DNA of 64,000 bases from Larkinella rosea (GCF_003858635.1 NZ_RQJO01000007.1:435941-499940), one strand, 5' to 3'; counted from the stretch's first letter, positions 35,576-44,312 are shown. Made by a program: numbers and translations. Notes: generated from the sequence alone by a model not told the origin.

Positions 35576-38428
35576 ATGAAACACAACTATTTACTACGGT
35601 TTAAAACCTTACTCATTCAATTTCTGGTCGGTTTTGGGCTGGTGACCAGCGCTATGGCCCATGATCCGGCCATCCGGAAACTTTCAGCCGCGTCTGACTT
35701 CAAAAAGAGCGGAATCCGCGTGAAACATACGCCACCTTCGCCAAGTCGTCTGTATGTCAAGGCCGACGCCAGTGGGGCCAACACCGGGCTGAACTGGGAA
35801 GATGCTTTCCCGGATCTACAGTCGGCGATTCATTATCCGAACCTGGAAAACCTGACGGAAATCTGGGTAGCCGGTGGCGAGTATAAACCCACCAGCACCA
35901 ATGACCCAAGGATTAGTTATAAAATGTTGCCGGATGTGGCGATTTACGGCGGTTTTGTCGGAACCGAAACCGAACTCAGCCAGCGTCCGCCCGTCACATT
36001 GAGCGCTCCCAGCAGCACGACACTCAGTGGCGATATCGGTACGATAGGTACGAGCACGGATAATAGCTATCATATCTTTGACAATCCACCAGGGCTAAGT
36101 GCTACATCCGTTCTCGATGGTTTTGTGATTATGCGTGGAGGTAGTTTTAGTGGATTTTACGGAGGGGGGATGAAAAATGATGGTGGCGGGGTTGGCAACT
36201 TCTGCAATCCGACCGTCCGCAACTGTGTCTTTCGCGACAACGGCTACGGAATATCCATATATACCTCAGTCAGTGCCGTTTTAAATGTTGCATTTTATGG
36301 TGGAAGCGCCAGCCCTCATTTCATCAATTGCCTTTTTTTGAATAATTATGCATTTCAGGGGGCTGCGAGCTATAATTATACGGCTGAAGGGGGAACAGCA
36401 AGTCCCCAATATACCAACTGCGCATTTATCGGAAACAGGGCCTATAACGGTGCGGCAATCTATAACAATGATAACACGAATTGCGAAACCAGCCCTATTT
36501 TTACCAATTGCTCGTTTCTCGATAATATTTCCGTCGGTGTAAGTGAAGGATACGAGTCAGGTGCGATCAATACGTTTGGTGGAGGGGATCGTAGCCATGT
36601 TCAATTAATTAATTGCGTGCTGTTTAACAACATGGGTCCCAAGACCTTCGATACCCGACGGGGCTTGTACAGGTTGACGGTAAGCCACAGTCTGCTGGAA
36701 AGCAGTGTAACGGGCTACACCGACGGTGGGGGGAACCGGATTTCGGACGCATCGCCCTTTGTGTCGGCCACCGATATCCGGCTGACGGAATGCGCGCCAG
36801 CCATCAACACCGGAACCAACGCGGCCACCGATCTGATGGGGCTCACCACCGACCTGGCGGGCAACCCCCGCTTTTTCGACAACGGAACTGTAGATATGGG
36901 AGCAGTCGAGTATCAGGGCACTCCAAAAGTGCTGAGCCTGACAGCCCCCGGTGTCAATACCGCCCTTTATAACCAGCCGTTCAGCCAGTCGTTCACGGTT
37001 TCAGGGGGCGCCGAACCCTATAGTTTCACGCAGGTGAGTGGCACGATGCCTCCTGGCCTGACGCTGGCGACTACCGGCGCCTTGTCGGGTACGCTCACCC
37101 AAACCGGTAGCTTCGCATTCTCTGTACTGGCAACCGATAACGATGGTTGTTCGGTAACCAGCTCCAGTCCCTACAACCTGACGGTGAATGCGGTTGTAAC
37201 GGGCAGTTTCGATGGATTCATCTACGGGGCCGATTGTGCTACCTTCCGGGGCTGGGCCTGGGACCGCAACAAACCCAATACGCCTGTCATGGTTGATATT
37301 CTCGACGGTGAAACCGTGATTGCCACGCTGCTGGCCGATGCATTCCGTCAGGATCTGGTCGACAATGGCAAGGGGAACGGACGACACGCGTTCCTATGGC
37401 CTATTCCCGATGCCTTAAAAGACGGCCAGCCCCACAGCCTCAGGGCGCGAATCACCGGCAATCCTTTCGAGTTGAAAAATGCCCCCAAAACCTTGATTTG
37501 TACACCCAACCCCGGCCCGGAGGGCAATAAGCCGCCCCAGCCGCCAGTGCCCACGGTGCTGATTGCTCCGCTGGTGGCCCAGGTTGGCGTACCTTTCTCC
37601 GGGACGCTGGTGGCCTTTACCGACCCCGAAAGCGGCACCCTGAGCTACAGCCTGACGGGACTGCCCGAGGGGCTACAACTCCAGATGCCCGAGCGGATCA
37701 TCGGCGGCATACCCACCCAGGCCGGGACGTTCGTGCTAACCTACCGGGCGACCGACCCACAGGGAGCCGCTAACAGCGTGAGTTTTGCCTTGACGGTCAA
37801 CCCGATGGAGACGACAACGGTGACGGGCAATTTCGACGGGTATCTGGACAAACTGGACTGTGGCGGAATCCGGGGCTGGGTGTGGGACCGCAATAAGCCG
37901 AATACGCCGTTAACCGTTGAGTTTTATACCGAGAGCAGCCCGGGCAATGTGACGGTTTTGGGCAGTACGCTGGCCAACATCTATCGTCAGGATTTGAAGG
38001 ATGCCGGCAAAGGAAACGGGGCGCATGCCTACAATTTCACCCCGCCGGGAAGTGTCACGAATGGGACAGCAATTCGGGCGCGGGTGCTGGGTTCCAGTTA
38101 CCTGCTGAAAGGTTCGCCGAAAGCCTTCCAATGCGCTCCGGCGCGGTTATCGGCCGGGATGGATGCGGAGTTGACGGTGACGGTTTTGGGCAATCCGGTC
38201 AAGGGTGACGCGGTAGAAGTAGAAATTCAGGGAGCCATTGTTGGCAGGCAGTTATCCCTGGAATTAACAAATGTACTGGGTCAATTGGTTGGTAATAAAT
38301 CTGTTACGGCAACCGAAGCAACCGAGCGACACCGGATCTCGGTTCCCAATCAAACGCCTGGGCTCCTCCTGTTGCGGGTTAATACGCCCCGGCAGACAAA
38401 AACCGTCAAAATTCAACGGACGAATTAA
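35576..38428 (+). CDS. Secreted beta-helix protein with duplicated GW-WDRNKPNTP domains and T9SS tail
   Basis: A 950-residue cell-surface or secreted protein. After the signal peptide (to about residue 28) comes a parallel beta-helix region (about 60-450, FINCLFLNN, YTNCAFIGN, FTNCSFLDN repeats) ending in DMGAVEYQG. A putative Ig-like He_PIG domain follows (YNQPFSQSFTVSGG). A roughly 100-residue domain then occurs twice, at about 541-640 and 746-850, each with FDG, RGW-WDRNKPNTP and QDL-D-GKGNG-HA motifs, separated by another Ig-like domain. The C-terminal 80 residues (LTNVLGQLVG, LLLRVNTPRQTKTVKI) are a type A T9SS sorting tail. Substrate unknown; a glycan-binding or structural role is plausible. 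Confidence 0.85.
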   Translation: MKHNYLLRFKTLLIQFLVGFGLVTSAMAHDPAIRKLSAASDFKKSGIRVKHTPPSPSRLYVKADASGANTGLNWEDAFPDLQSAIHYPNLENLTEIWVAGGEYKPTSTNDPRISYKMLPDVAIYGGFVGTETELSQRPPVTLSAPSSTTLSGDIGTIGTSTDNSYHIFDNPPGLSATSVLDGFVIMRGGSFSGFYGGGMKNDGGGVGNFCNPTVRNCVFRDNGYGISIYTSVSAVLNVAFYGGSASPHFINCLFLNNYAFQGAASYNYTAEGGTASPQYTNCAFIGNRAYNGAAIYNNDNTNCETSPIFTNCSFLDNISVGVSEGYESGAINTFGGGDRSHVQLINCVLFNNMGPKTFDTRRGLYRLTVSHSLLESSVTGYTDGGGNRISDASPFVSATDIRLTECAPAINTGTNAATDLMGLTTDLAGNPRFFDNGTVDMGAVEYQGTPKVLSLTAPGVNTALYNQPFSQSFTVSGGAEPYSFTQVSGTMPPGLTLATTGALSGTLTQTGSFAFSVLATDNDGCSVTSSSPYNLTVNAVVTGSFDGFIYGADCATFRGWAWDRNKPNTPVMVDILDGETVIATLLADAFRQDLVDNGKGNGRHAFLWPIPDALKDGQPHSLRARITGNPFELKNAPKTLICTPNPGPEGNKPPQPPVPTVLIAPLVAQVGVPFSGTLVAFTDPESGTLSYSLTGLPEGLQLQMPERIIGGIPTQAGTFVLTYRATDPQGAANSVSFALTVNPMETTTVTGNFDGYLDKLDCGGIRGWVWDRNKPNTPLTVEFYTESSPGNVTVLGSTLANIYRQDLKDAGKGNGAHAYNFTPPGSVTNGTAIRARVLGSSYLLKGSPKAFQCAPARLSAGMDAELTVTVLGNPVKGDAVEVEIQGAIVGRQLSLELTNVLGQLVGNKSVTATEATERHRISVPNQTPGLLLLRVNTPRQTKTVKIQRTN

Positions 38429-38434
38429 AACCGC

Positions 38435-38469
38435 CATACGAAGCGGCCAGCTCGTGGCCGCTTCGTATG
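38435..38469. terminator. Perfect 15-bp hairpin after T9SS gene
   Basis: CATACGAAGCGGCCA (38435-38449), 5-nt loop, exact complement (38455-38469). It starts 7 bases after the stop codon. It is not followed by T residues on the plus strand, so it may stabilise the 3' end or act as a Rho-assisted stop. Confidence 0.7.
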
Positions 38470-38606
38470 ATAAAAAAGCTTACCGAAAAAGGCCATGTTA
38501 CTTGCTGACACTAACTGAGCACCTTGAGTTGATTGCATACCCGGAGGTAAGTAATTTTATGTTACTTTTAAATCTTTATTCCCTTCTACATACATAACCA
38601 AACTTC

Positions 38607-39362
38607 ATGAAAAAACTTTTTATCTGCCTTTTTGCGGCAACTCTCTTTTTAGGCTGTTCAAAAGACGACGACAAAGTGGCTGAACCACAGCGGATTTACG
38701 GACCGTCGCTTCCGATGGGAAACGGAAATGTTAAAACCTGGATTTTGCTGGACGCAGACGGCAATCCGTCGTCCATCGGGTTTACGCGGAGTAAAGAAGC
38801 CTTCGATAACCTGCCCGCTACCTTGCCCGAAACCGCTTACATGCTGGCCCTTCCCGATGCCGCGACGAGCAAAACGCCGTTTCAGCACGTGATGATCAAC
38901 TGGAATCCGCAGGGCCACGAACCGGCCGGCATTTATAACGTACCGCACTTCGACTTCCATTTTTACATCCAGCCGATGACCGAGACCATGGCGATTCCAA
39001 CCTATGACAAGGCGATGGCCAAGTTTGATAACCTACCGCCGAGCGGGTCTATTCATGCCGATTTTGCCAAAGGACCGGGCGGTGTGCCGATGATGGGCGC
39101 GCACTGGTCGGATACCACCAGTCCGGAATTCAAAGGGCAACCGTTTACCGAAACCTTTGTATTCGGCTCGTACGACGGTAAGGTGACATTCTGGGAGCAA
39201 ATGGTGACGATGAGTTACCTGAAAACCGCTCCGATGCTTGATAAAGCGATCAAACTACCGACCAAATACGAAAAAGCGGGTTATTACCCCACCCGCTACA
39301 CGATCAAGACCAATACCGACGGCAGTCAGGATATTGCGCTGGAGGGATTCACCAAACGGTAA
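38607..39362 (+). CDS. Lipoprotein with DUF5602-like domain
   Basis: 251 residues with lipobox TLFLGC (Cys17) followed by an acidic stretch (SKDDDK), typical of outer-membrane lipoproteins. The rest is one domain with blocks WILLDADGNPSSIGFTRSKEAF, HVMINWNPQGHEPAGIYNVPHFDFHFY and MGAHWSDTTSPEF. The histidine-rich HEPAGIYNVPHFDFHFY segment could bind a metal. It resembles the TTHB210/DUF5602 group from memory; I hold that loosely. Function unknown. A Rho-independent terminator follows. Confidence 0.75.
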   Translation: MKKLFICLFAATLFLGCSKDDDKVAEPQRIYGPSLPMGNGNVKTWILLDADGNPSSIGFTRSKEAFDNLPATLPETAYMLALPDAATSKTPFQHVMINWNPQGHEPAGIYNVPHFDFHFYIQPMTETMAIPTYDKAMAKFDNLPPSGSIHADFAKGPGGVPMMGAHWSDTTSPEFKGQPFTETFVFGSYDGKVTFWEQMVTMSYLKTAPMLDKAIKLPTKYEKAGYYPTRYTIKTNTDGSQDIALEGFTKR

Positions 39363-39383
39363 GCGTGTATAACAAGTGGTGTT

Positions 39384-39437
39384 AAGCCACCTTCTCACCT
39401 TTCTCTTTTCGGGTCGGTGGGAAGGTGGCTTCGTTTT
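39384..39437 (+). terminator. Rho-independent terminator
   Basis: AAGCCACCTTCTCACC (39384-39399) pairs with GGTGGGAAGGTGGCTT (39416-39431), two mismatches, 16-nt loop, then CGTTTTA. It also faces the stop of the convergent minus-strand gene at 39468. Confidence 0.75.
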
Positions 39438-39467
39438 ACGTGAAAAATGCCTCTTGGTGTGAATGGG

Positions 39468-39782
39468 TCAGTCTTTTTTGGACTTCTTTTTCTTTTTGAC
39501 GGGCGTGTTGACGTGAATGATTTCTTCATCCACGAGATCAGGTTCGTTCAGTGGTTCCGGGTTGCGAATGATCAGCCGATCCACCTCGAGTTCGCCAATG
39601 TGGAGTTTTCGGATGGAACCCCGTCCTATGCGCAATTGACCCACAAACAAAGCACCGACCGCCAGCGCGCCCAAAGCCGTTGCGCCGAGTGCTAAAGCCC
39701 CCAGCGCCAGTCGCCCGACAGCGGCTTGCCCGATGCTCCGGCTGCCACTACGGAGGGGAAAAGAAAAGGATTTCGTTGACAT
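39468..39782 (-). CDS. Small protein with (A/V-L-G-A-L)n pentad repeats
   Basis: ATG 39782 gives a 104-residue product, MSTKSFSFPLRSGSRS and on; the open frame to 39944 is not needed. Residues 16-55 form a periodic hydrophobic region (AVGRLALGALALGATALGAL), with Gly every five residues, continuing as VGQLRIGRGSIRKLHIGELEVDRL. This periodicity resembles pentapeptide-repeat or short beta-helix folding. The C-terminus is KKKKKSKKD. No known function. It is convergent with the lipoprotein gene. Confidence 0.65.
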   Translation of the reverse strand: MSTKSFSFPLRSGSRSIGQAAVGRLALGALALGATALGALAVGALFVGQLRIGRGSIRKLHIGELEVDRLIIRNPEPLNEPDLVDEEIIHVNTPVKKKKKSKKD

Positions 39783-39991
39783 GACTGTATCGATGTTAAA
39801 ATGGTCGGAAAATGTTTCCGGGATTAGCGGGAAGACCGCATCCTGTTTTCCAATAAACCACAGCGTTGGGGGAGGGTTCATTTGTTTTAGGCTACGGCAA
39901 ATTTCGCGTGTACAAAAAACCGCAACGATCATCTTCCGAAACATTTGTTCGCCAGGCGCCGTTAAGGGCTAGGATGTAAAAAAAGCAAGTC

Positions 39992-40201
39992 ATGGTCAGA
40001 AAAGGAGATTTGGTGCGGTGGAACTACGCCGGTAGCCATGCCGAAGGAAAGGTAGTGGAAATCCACGACGAGGAGATTGAAAAAACCATCAAAGGCACAA
40101 AGGTGAAACGAAATGGAACCGCCGAAAACCCGGCGCTGGTCATTGAACAGGATGATGAACAACAGGTTTTGAAACTGCAAAGTGAGGTAGAAAAAGTGTA
40201 A
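39992..40201 (+). CDS. DUF2945/HVA1 TUDOR-like small protein
   Basis: 69 residues matching the hypervirulence-associated TUDOR domain family: KGDLVRWNYAGSHAEGKVVEI at the start and NGTAENPALVIEQDDEQQVLKL at the end form the small beta-barrel. Length is typical. The role of bacterial members is not known; a nucleic-acid-binding or chromatin-like role has been suggested for the fold. It stands alone, with a palindromic element downstream. Confidence 0.88.
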   Translation: MVRKGDLVRWNYAGSHAEGKVVEIHDEEIEKTIKGTKVKRNGTAENPALVIEQDDEQQVLKLQSEVEKV

Positions 40202-40253
40202 AACAAGGCAGCCATTGGGGAAAGCCGGGGCATAATCCGGAAAAGTGAGTGCT

Positions 40254-40351
40254 ATTTGGTTTTCAGTATACGGTTTTCGATGGCTGATGTGTGCAATTAA
40301 TCCCGCATGATCTGTCCGAAAACCAAATTCCGACACCCGTAAACTGAGAAC
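40254..40351. repeat. AAACCG-rich intergenic palindromic element, crossing pairings
   Basis: ATTTGGTTTTC (40254-40264) has an exact inverted copy at 40318-40328, and GTTTTCAGTATACGG (40259-40273) has one at 40337-40351 (13 of 15). As at 22350, the two pairings cross. The 13-nt word GTATACGGTTTTC is shared with that element. It lies just upstream of the GH5 promoter. Confidence 0.5.
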
Positions 40352-40372
40352 GGCACTGTAGCGGTTTTTCAG

Positions 40373-40380
40373 TAAGTTTG
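40373..40380 (+). promoter_or_regulatory. -7 promoter box TAAGTTTG
   Basis: TAAGTTTG is a perfect TAnnTTTG box 21 bases before ATG 40402 and covers the in-frame upstream TTG at 40378, which therefore cannot be the start codon. Confidence 0.6.
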
Positions 40381-40401
40381 CTGCGAACTATTCCGACCAC
40401 C

Positions 40402-41547
40402 ATGCAACGTCGTACGTTTCTTCACCATTCCGGTTTGCTGGCTGCGGCCGTCAGCGCGTCCGGGCCTGCGGTTTTGGCATCACCGTCCGTACCGAAGGCC
40501 AAAAACAAACTCCCCAAATGGAAAGGCTTTAATCTGCTGGATTTCTTCTCGCCCAATCCAGCTCAGGCCCGAAAAGCCACGCAGGAAGAACAATTCAAAT
40601 GGATGCGCGACTGGGGCTTCGATTTTGTGCGGATACCGATGGCGTATCCCGCTTACCTCAAATTTGACCGCAGCCGGAATATTACACCCGATGAAGTGTA
40701 CCAAATTGATGAACAGGCGGTTGAACGAATTGACCGGCTGGTATCGATGGCGCACAAACACAACATTCACGTCAGCCTGAACCTGCACCGGGCACCGGGC
40801 TATTGCGTCAATGCCGGTTTTTACGAACCATATAATCTCTGGGCCGATCAGAAAGCCCTCGATGCATTTTGTTTCCACTGGAATTTCTGGGCGAAACAGT
40901 ATAAAAATGCGTCTGCCGACAAAATCAGCTTCGACCTGCTCAATGAACCGAGCATGCGCGAAGACATGAACGACCAGCTTTCCAAACGCAGCTCGGTGCC
41001 GGGAGCGGTTTACCGAAAAGTGGCACTGGCGGCTTCGGAGGCCATTCGGAAGGAAAATCCGAAGCATTTGATCATTGCCGACGGCAACGATGTCGGCTCG
41101 TCCGTCATTCCCGAAATCACCGATCTGGATATTGCCCAAAGCTGTCGGGGCTATAATCCGGGCATCATTTCGCATTACAAAGCCCCCTGGGCCAATAAAG
41201 ATCCCGAGAACCTGCCGACCCCGAAATGGCCGGGGCAGGTGGGTGAAAAATATCTGAGTCGTGCGATGCTGGAAACGTTTTATAAACCGTGGATCGAACT
41301 GGTCAACAAGGGCGTGGGCGTGCATTGTGGCGAATGCGGAGCCTGGAATAAAACCCCGCACGACGTTTTTCTGGCCTGGTTTGGTGATGTGCTCGATATT
41401 CTGACCAGCAACGGCATCGGTTTTGCGCTCTGGGAGTTCAGTGGCGATTTTGGCGTTCTGGATTCTCGACGGGCCGACGTGGCTTACGAAGATTGGCACG
41501 GACACAAACTGGATCGGAAACTGTTGAACCTGATGGCTAGGTATTGA
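40402..41547 (+). CDS. GH5 family glycoside hydrolase, Tat-exported
   Basis: ATG 40402 gives MQRRTFLHHSGLLAAAVSASG, a twin-arginine-type signal; the TTG at 40378 overlaps the promoter box. The GH5 (clan A) TIM barrel follows from WKGFNLLDFF. The acid/base is Glu182 in SFDLLNEPS and the nucleophile is Glu311 in GVHCGECGAWN; FDFVRIPMAYP and VSLNLHRAPGY are the conserved beta3/beta4 blocks. Members retain configuration and cut beta-1,4-glucans, mannans or related glycans. The subfamily is not clear. The stop codon overlaps the start of the pseudouridine synthase gene (TGATG). Confidence 0.88.
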   Translation: MQRRTFLHHSGLLAAAVSASGPAVLASPSVPKAKNKLPKWKGFNLLDFFSPNPAQARKATQEEQFKWMRDWGFDFVRIPMAYPAYLKFDRSRNITPDEVYQIDEQAVERIDRLVSMAHKHNIHVSLNLHRAPGYCVNAGFYEPYNLWADQKALDAFCFHWNFWAKQYKNASADKISFDLLNEPSMREDMNDQLSKRSSVPGAVYRKVALAASEAIRKENPKHLIIADGNDVGSSVIPEITDLDIAQSCRGYNPGIISHYKAPWANKDPENLPTPKWPGQVGEKYLSRAMLETFYKPWIELVNKGVGVHCGECGAWNKTPHDVFLAWFGDVLDILTSNGIGFALWEFSGDFGVLDSRRADVAYEDWHGHKLDRKLLNLMARY

Positions 41548-42296
41548 TGGGAGACGAGCAACCGGTTTTAGAAGTAATTCAGGAGCGAAAACCGCTCGAA
41601 ATTCTTTTTCAATCCACTGATCTGGTGGCGATTAACAAACCGCACGGATTACTGGTTCACCGGTCGATGATTGCCAGCGACGCCAGTGAATTTGCCGTGC
41701 AGTTGCTGCGCGATCAGTTGGGACAACGCGTGTATCCCGTTCATCGGCTGGACCGAAAAACCGGGGGCGTGCTGCTATTTGCCTTGACCGAAGCCATGAA
41801 TTCGATCATGCAACAGCGGTTTGCCGAAGGAGATATCCGGAAAACGTATCTGGCCATTGTGCGGGGCTATACCGCCGACGAACTGGAAATCGACTACCCG
41901 CTTCGGCGCGACGACGGCATCGTTCAGGAGGCATTTACGAAAGTAAAAACGCTCCGGCGTACCGAAGTGCCCGTTCCGTTTGGGAAACACGCGACTTCCC
42001 GCTATTCCCTCGTTGAACTCACGCCCACGACCGGCCGTTTTCATCAGCTCCGGAAGCACATGGCGCACATTTTTCACCCGATCATCGGTGACCGGCCCCA
42101 CGGCTGCAACAAACAAAACCGGCTGTTTCTGGAACAGTACGCGATGAATACGATGCTGTTACACGCCCATCAGATTCAGTTTCAGCATCCGGTTTCGGGC
42201 GAAGAAATTGTGATTACGGCCCCGGTTCAGTCGGAATTTGAACGAATGTTGGCGGTTTTGTTCGGAGAAAAACCGGCGTTTACCCAAATACTTTAA
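41547..42296 (+). CDS. RluA-type RNA pseudouridine synthase (TruC-like)
   Basis: About 249 residues. The catalytic signature is VHRLDRKTGGVLLFAL with Asp69. LVAINKPHGLLVHRS (substrate loop) and the LTPTTGRFHQLRKHMAHIFHPIIGD block complete the RluA family fold; no S4 domain is present, which fits TruC-like enzymes that modify tRNA position 65. Translation likely begins at ATG 41547, overlapping the GH5 stop as TGATG, so the two are co-translated despite unrelated roles. Its last 17 bases overlap the end of the convergent CoA-transferase gene. Confidence 0.9.
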   Translation: MGDEQPVLEVIQERKPLEILFQSTDLVAINKPHGLLVHRSMIASDASEFAVQLLRDQLGQRVYPVHRLDRKTGGVLLFALTEAMNSIMQQRFAEGDIRKTYLAIVRGYTADELEIDYPLRRDDGIVQEAFTKVKTLRRTEVPVPFGKHATSRYSLVELTPTTGRFHQLRKHMAHIFHPIIGDRPHGCNKQNRLFLEQYAMNTMLLHAHQIQFQHPVSGEEIVITAPVQSEFERMLAVLFGEKPAFTQIL

Positions 42297-43572
42297 ACCG
42301 CTCGTAAGCCTGCCGTTCCAGCGACGCACGGTGGTCGGGATGGGCGATGTTGATCAATGCCTGGGCCCGCTGGCGCAGGTTCTTGCCATAAAGGTACGCA
42401 ACGCCGTATTCGGTCACAATGTAGTGAACATGGGCGCGGGTGGTCGTCACGCCAGCACCTTCTTTCAGGAACGGAACAATTTTGCTTTCACCATACTTGG
42501 TGATGGAGGGCAGGGCGATGATCGGTTTACCCCCTTCCGAAAGAGAGGCTCCCCGCACAAAATCCATCTGACCACCTACGCCCGAATATTGATAAGTCCC
42601 GATCGTGTCGGCACACACCTGTCCCGTCAGATCCACTTCGATGGCGCTGTTGATGGCGGTGACTTTCGGATTCCGTCGGATGATGGCTGTGTCATTCGTA
42701 TAAGTCACTTCCTTCATGACGACGCCGGGATTATCGTCAATAAAGTCGTATAACCGCCGGGTTCCCATCGCAAAGCAAGACACCAGTTTGTACGGAATGG
42801 CCTTTTTAAGTTCGTTGGTGATCACGCCCCGCTCCACCAGATCGATCACGCCGTCGGAGAACATTTCGGTGTGAATTCCCAGTTTTCGGTGATTTCCTAA
42901 TTCGGCCAAAACCGCATTTGGAATCCCGCCAATGCCCATTTGCAGCGTCGCACCATCTTCGACCAGTTCGGCCACGTATCGGCCAATCTTCTGCTCGGTG
43001 GGCGTGGCGGGTTTCAGCGGCATTTCATACAGCGGATCGTCGCATTCGATGGCTGCATGGAGCGTACTGACGTGAATGATACCGTCGCCGTGGGTCCGGG
43101 GCACGTTCGGGTTGATTTGGGCAATGACGTAGTTGGCGGTTTTTACCGCGCTCAGGGAAATGTCCACCGACGGACCGAGGGAGCAAAAACCGTGCTGGTC
43201 GGGCGGTGAAACCTGCACCAGCGCAACGTCGAGCGGTAGGATGTTTCGCTGGAACAACAACGGAATTTCACTCAGAAAAATCGGGATGTAATCGGCCATT
43301 CCGGCATTGACCTGCTTTCGCATGTTGGCGCCGATGAAGAAGGAATTGGGCTTAAAAATGCCCGCATACTGCTCTTCGCAATAGGGCAGATGCCCCTCCG
43401 TGTGCATGTGGCAGACTTCAATGTCGCGCAAATGAAGCGCATTGGCCCGTTCCACCATGGCCGCAATAAGCCGGTGGGGCGTTTGGGCAACGCTGTGAAT
43501 GAAAACCCGCTGGCCGGACTGAATGACCGCTACGGCCTGTTCCGGATGAACAATGGGAATCTGGTGCATCAT
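42280..43572 (-). CDS. Acetyl-CoA hydrolase/transferase (4-hydroxybutyrate CoA-transferase-like)
   Basis: About 430 residues of the Cat2/acetyl-CoA hydrolase-transferase family. Conserved parts are VFIHSVAQTPHRLIAAM, FIGANMRKQVNAGMADYIP, VQVSPPDQHGFCSLGPSVD, MGIGGIPNAVLAELGNHR and GVGGQMDFVRGASLSEGGK; the catalytic Glu is probably that of GIHTEMFSDG. It moves CoA between acetate and another acyl group. ATG 43572 is preferred to 43614 because a perfect minus-strand -7 box lies at 43612-43619. The 3' end overlaps the rluA-like gene by 17 bases. Confidence 0.88.
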   Translation of the reverse strand: MMHQIPIVHPEQAVAVIQSGQRVFIHSVAQTPHRLIAAMVERANALHLRDIEVCHMHTEGHLPYCEEQYAGIFKPNSFFIGANMRKQVNAGMADYIPIFLSEIPLLFQRNILPLDVALVQVSPPDQHGFCSLGPSVDISLSAVKTANYVIAQINPNVPRTHGDGIIHVSTLHAAIECDDPLYEMPLKPATPTEQKIGRYVAELVEDGATLQMGIGGIPNAVLAELGNHRKLGIHTEMFSDGVIDLVERGVITNELKKAIPYKLVSCFAMGTRRLYDFIDDNPGVVMKEVTYTNDTAIIRRNPKVTAINSAIEVDLTGQVCADTIGTYQYSGVGGQMDFVRGASLSEGGKPIIALPSITKYGESKIVPFLKEGAGVTTTRAHVHYIVTEYGVAYLYGKNLRQRAQALINIAHPDHRASLERQAYERFKVFG

Positions 43573-43611
43573 AAAGAAACGGAATGACGAATGATCTGTT
43601 AAAATGAAAAA

Positions 43612-43619
43612 CAAACCTA
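43612..43619 (-). promoter_or_regulatory. Minus-strand -7 box TAGGTTTG
   Basis: CAAACCTA on the plus strand reads TAGGTTTG on the minus strand, a perfect -7 box 40 bases upstream of the CoA-transferase start at 43572. Confidence 0.5.
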
Positions 43620-43728
43620 CTGGCGGAAAAAGTCGGATTTTATGAGTAAAATCAGGATTTCGCCAAACCGTTGTCGTATTGTTTTTCGGGTTTTGCCCGG
43701 TTGCTGGCCTGTTGACTGGAAACCGATG

Positions 43729-44312
43729 TTACAGGTTCGTAGCCACGGCAGGCTGTTTGGAATCAGCCATTGACTCACTTCCGGTCAACACCACGATGGC
43801 CAGTAACGTCCACGTAATAGCGCTGTATCCATTGGCGATGTGAAAACCGGCGTCTTTTACCGTAATCGATAACAAGGCCGTTACTGGCAGCCGCAGGCCA
43901 GCGGCACAAACCGTTTCCAGCCGGTGAGTCGTCCGGCCCGAACGACGGCAATCCCAACACCAATCATGACGAGGTTACTGATGGGCCAGAACGCGTCCAA
44001 TAGGCGGTAGAGAAGCGTATTATGGTCGGGCAGAACCATCTCGTAGACGTTCCAGCTGTTGGCCAGGGTCAGCGTGCTCAGAATGAGGGGTGAAATAATT
44101 CGTCCGAAGTTATCCGCGCCCGTTGCACCAAGCCGACGCAAGCCAATGATGCTGCACAACCAGCCTGAGATGTACAGAATGCCCAAAAAACCGCTGAGCG
44201 GAGTGGTGTGATATACCAGTTGTCCGCCGTGATTCTGGACGTGGAGGTAGGTATTTATGCACAAAAAGGGCGCACCAACGAGCGCCATGATGCCGAGCAG
44301 TTTGGTATTCAT
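43729..44312 (-). pseudogene. Frameshifted multi-helix membrane protein
   Basis: From ATG 44312 (MNTKLLGIMALVGAPFLC) the frame encodes about five hydrophobic segments and then stops at 43881-43883, just after FVPLACGCQ. One base added near 43885 would join it to a second open frame that reads VTALLSITVKDAGFHIANGY, then SAITWTLLAIVVLTGS, and stops at 43729-43731. The joined product of about 194 residues gains one to two further membrane helices. No slippery run of A or T is present, so this is a mutation or a sequencing error rather than a programmed shift. Family not recognised. A near -7 box (TTACTTTG, 44357-44364, minus strand) precedes it. Confidence 0.7.

Noticed and set aside
40480-41505. 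341-codon minus-strand frame opposite GH5
   Set aside because: GH5 catalytic blocks are clear on the plus strand; the antisense product shows no domain and no start signal.
43881-44312. Programmed ribosomal frameshift in the split membrane-protein gene
   Set aside because: There is no slippery heptamer or A/T run at the junction, and no downstream stimulatory hairpin is obvious.
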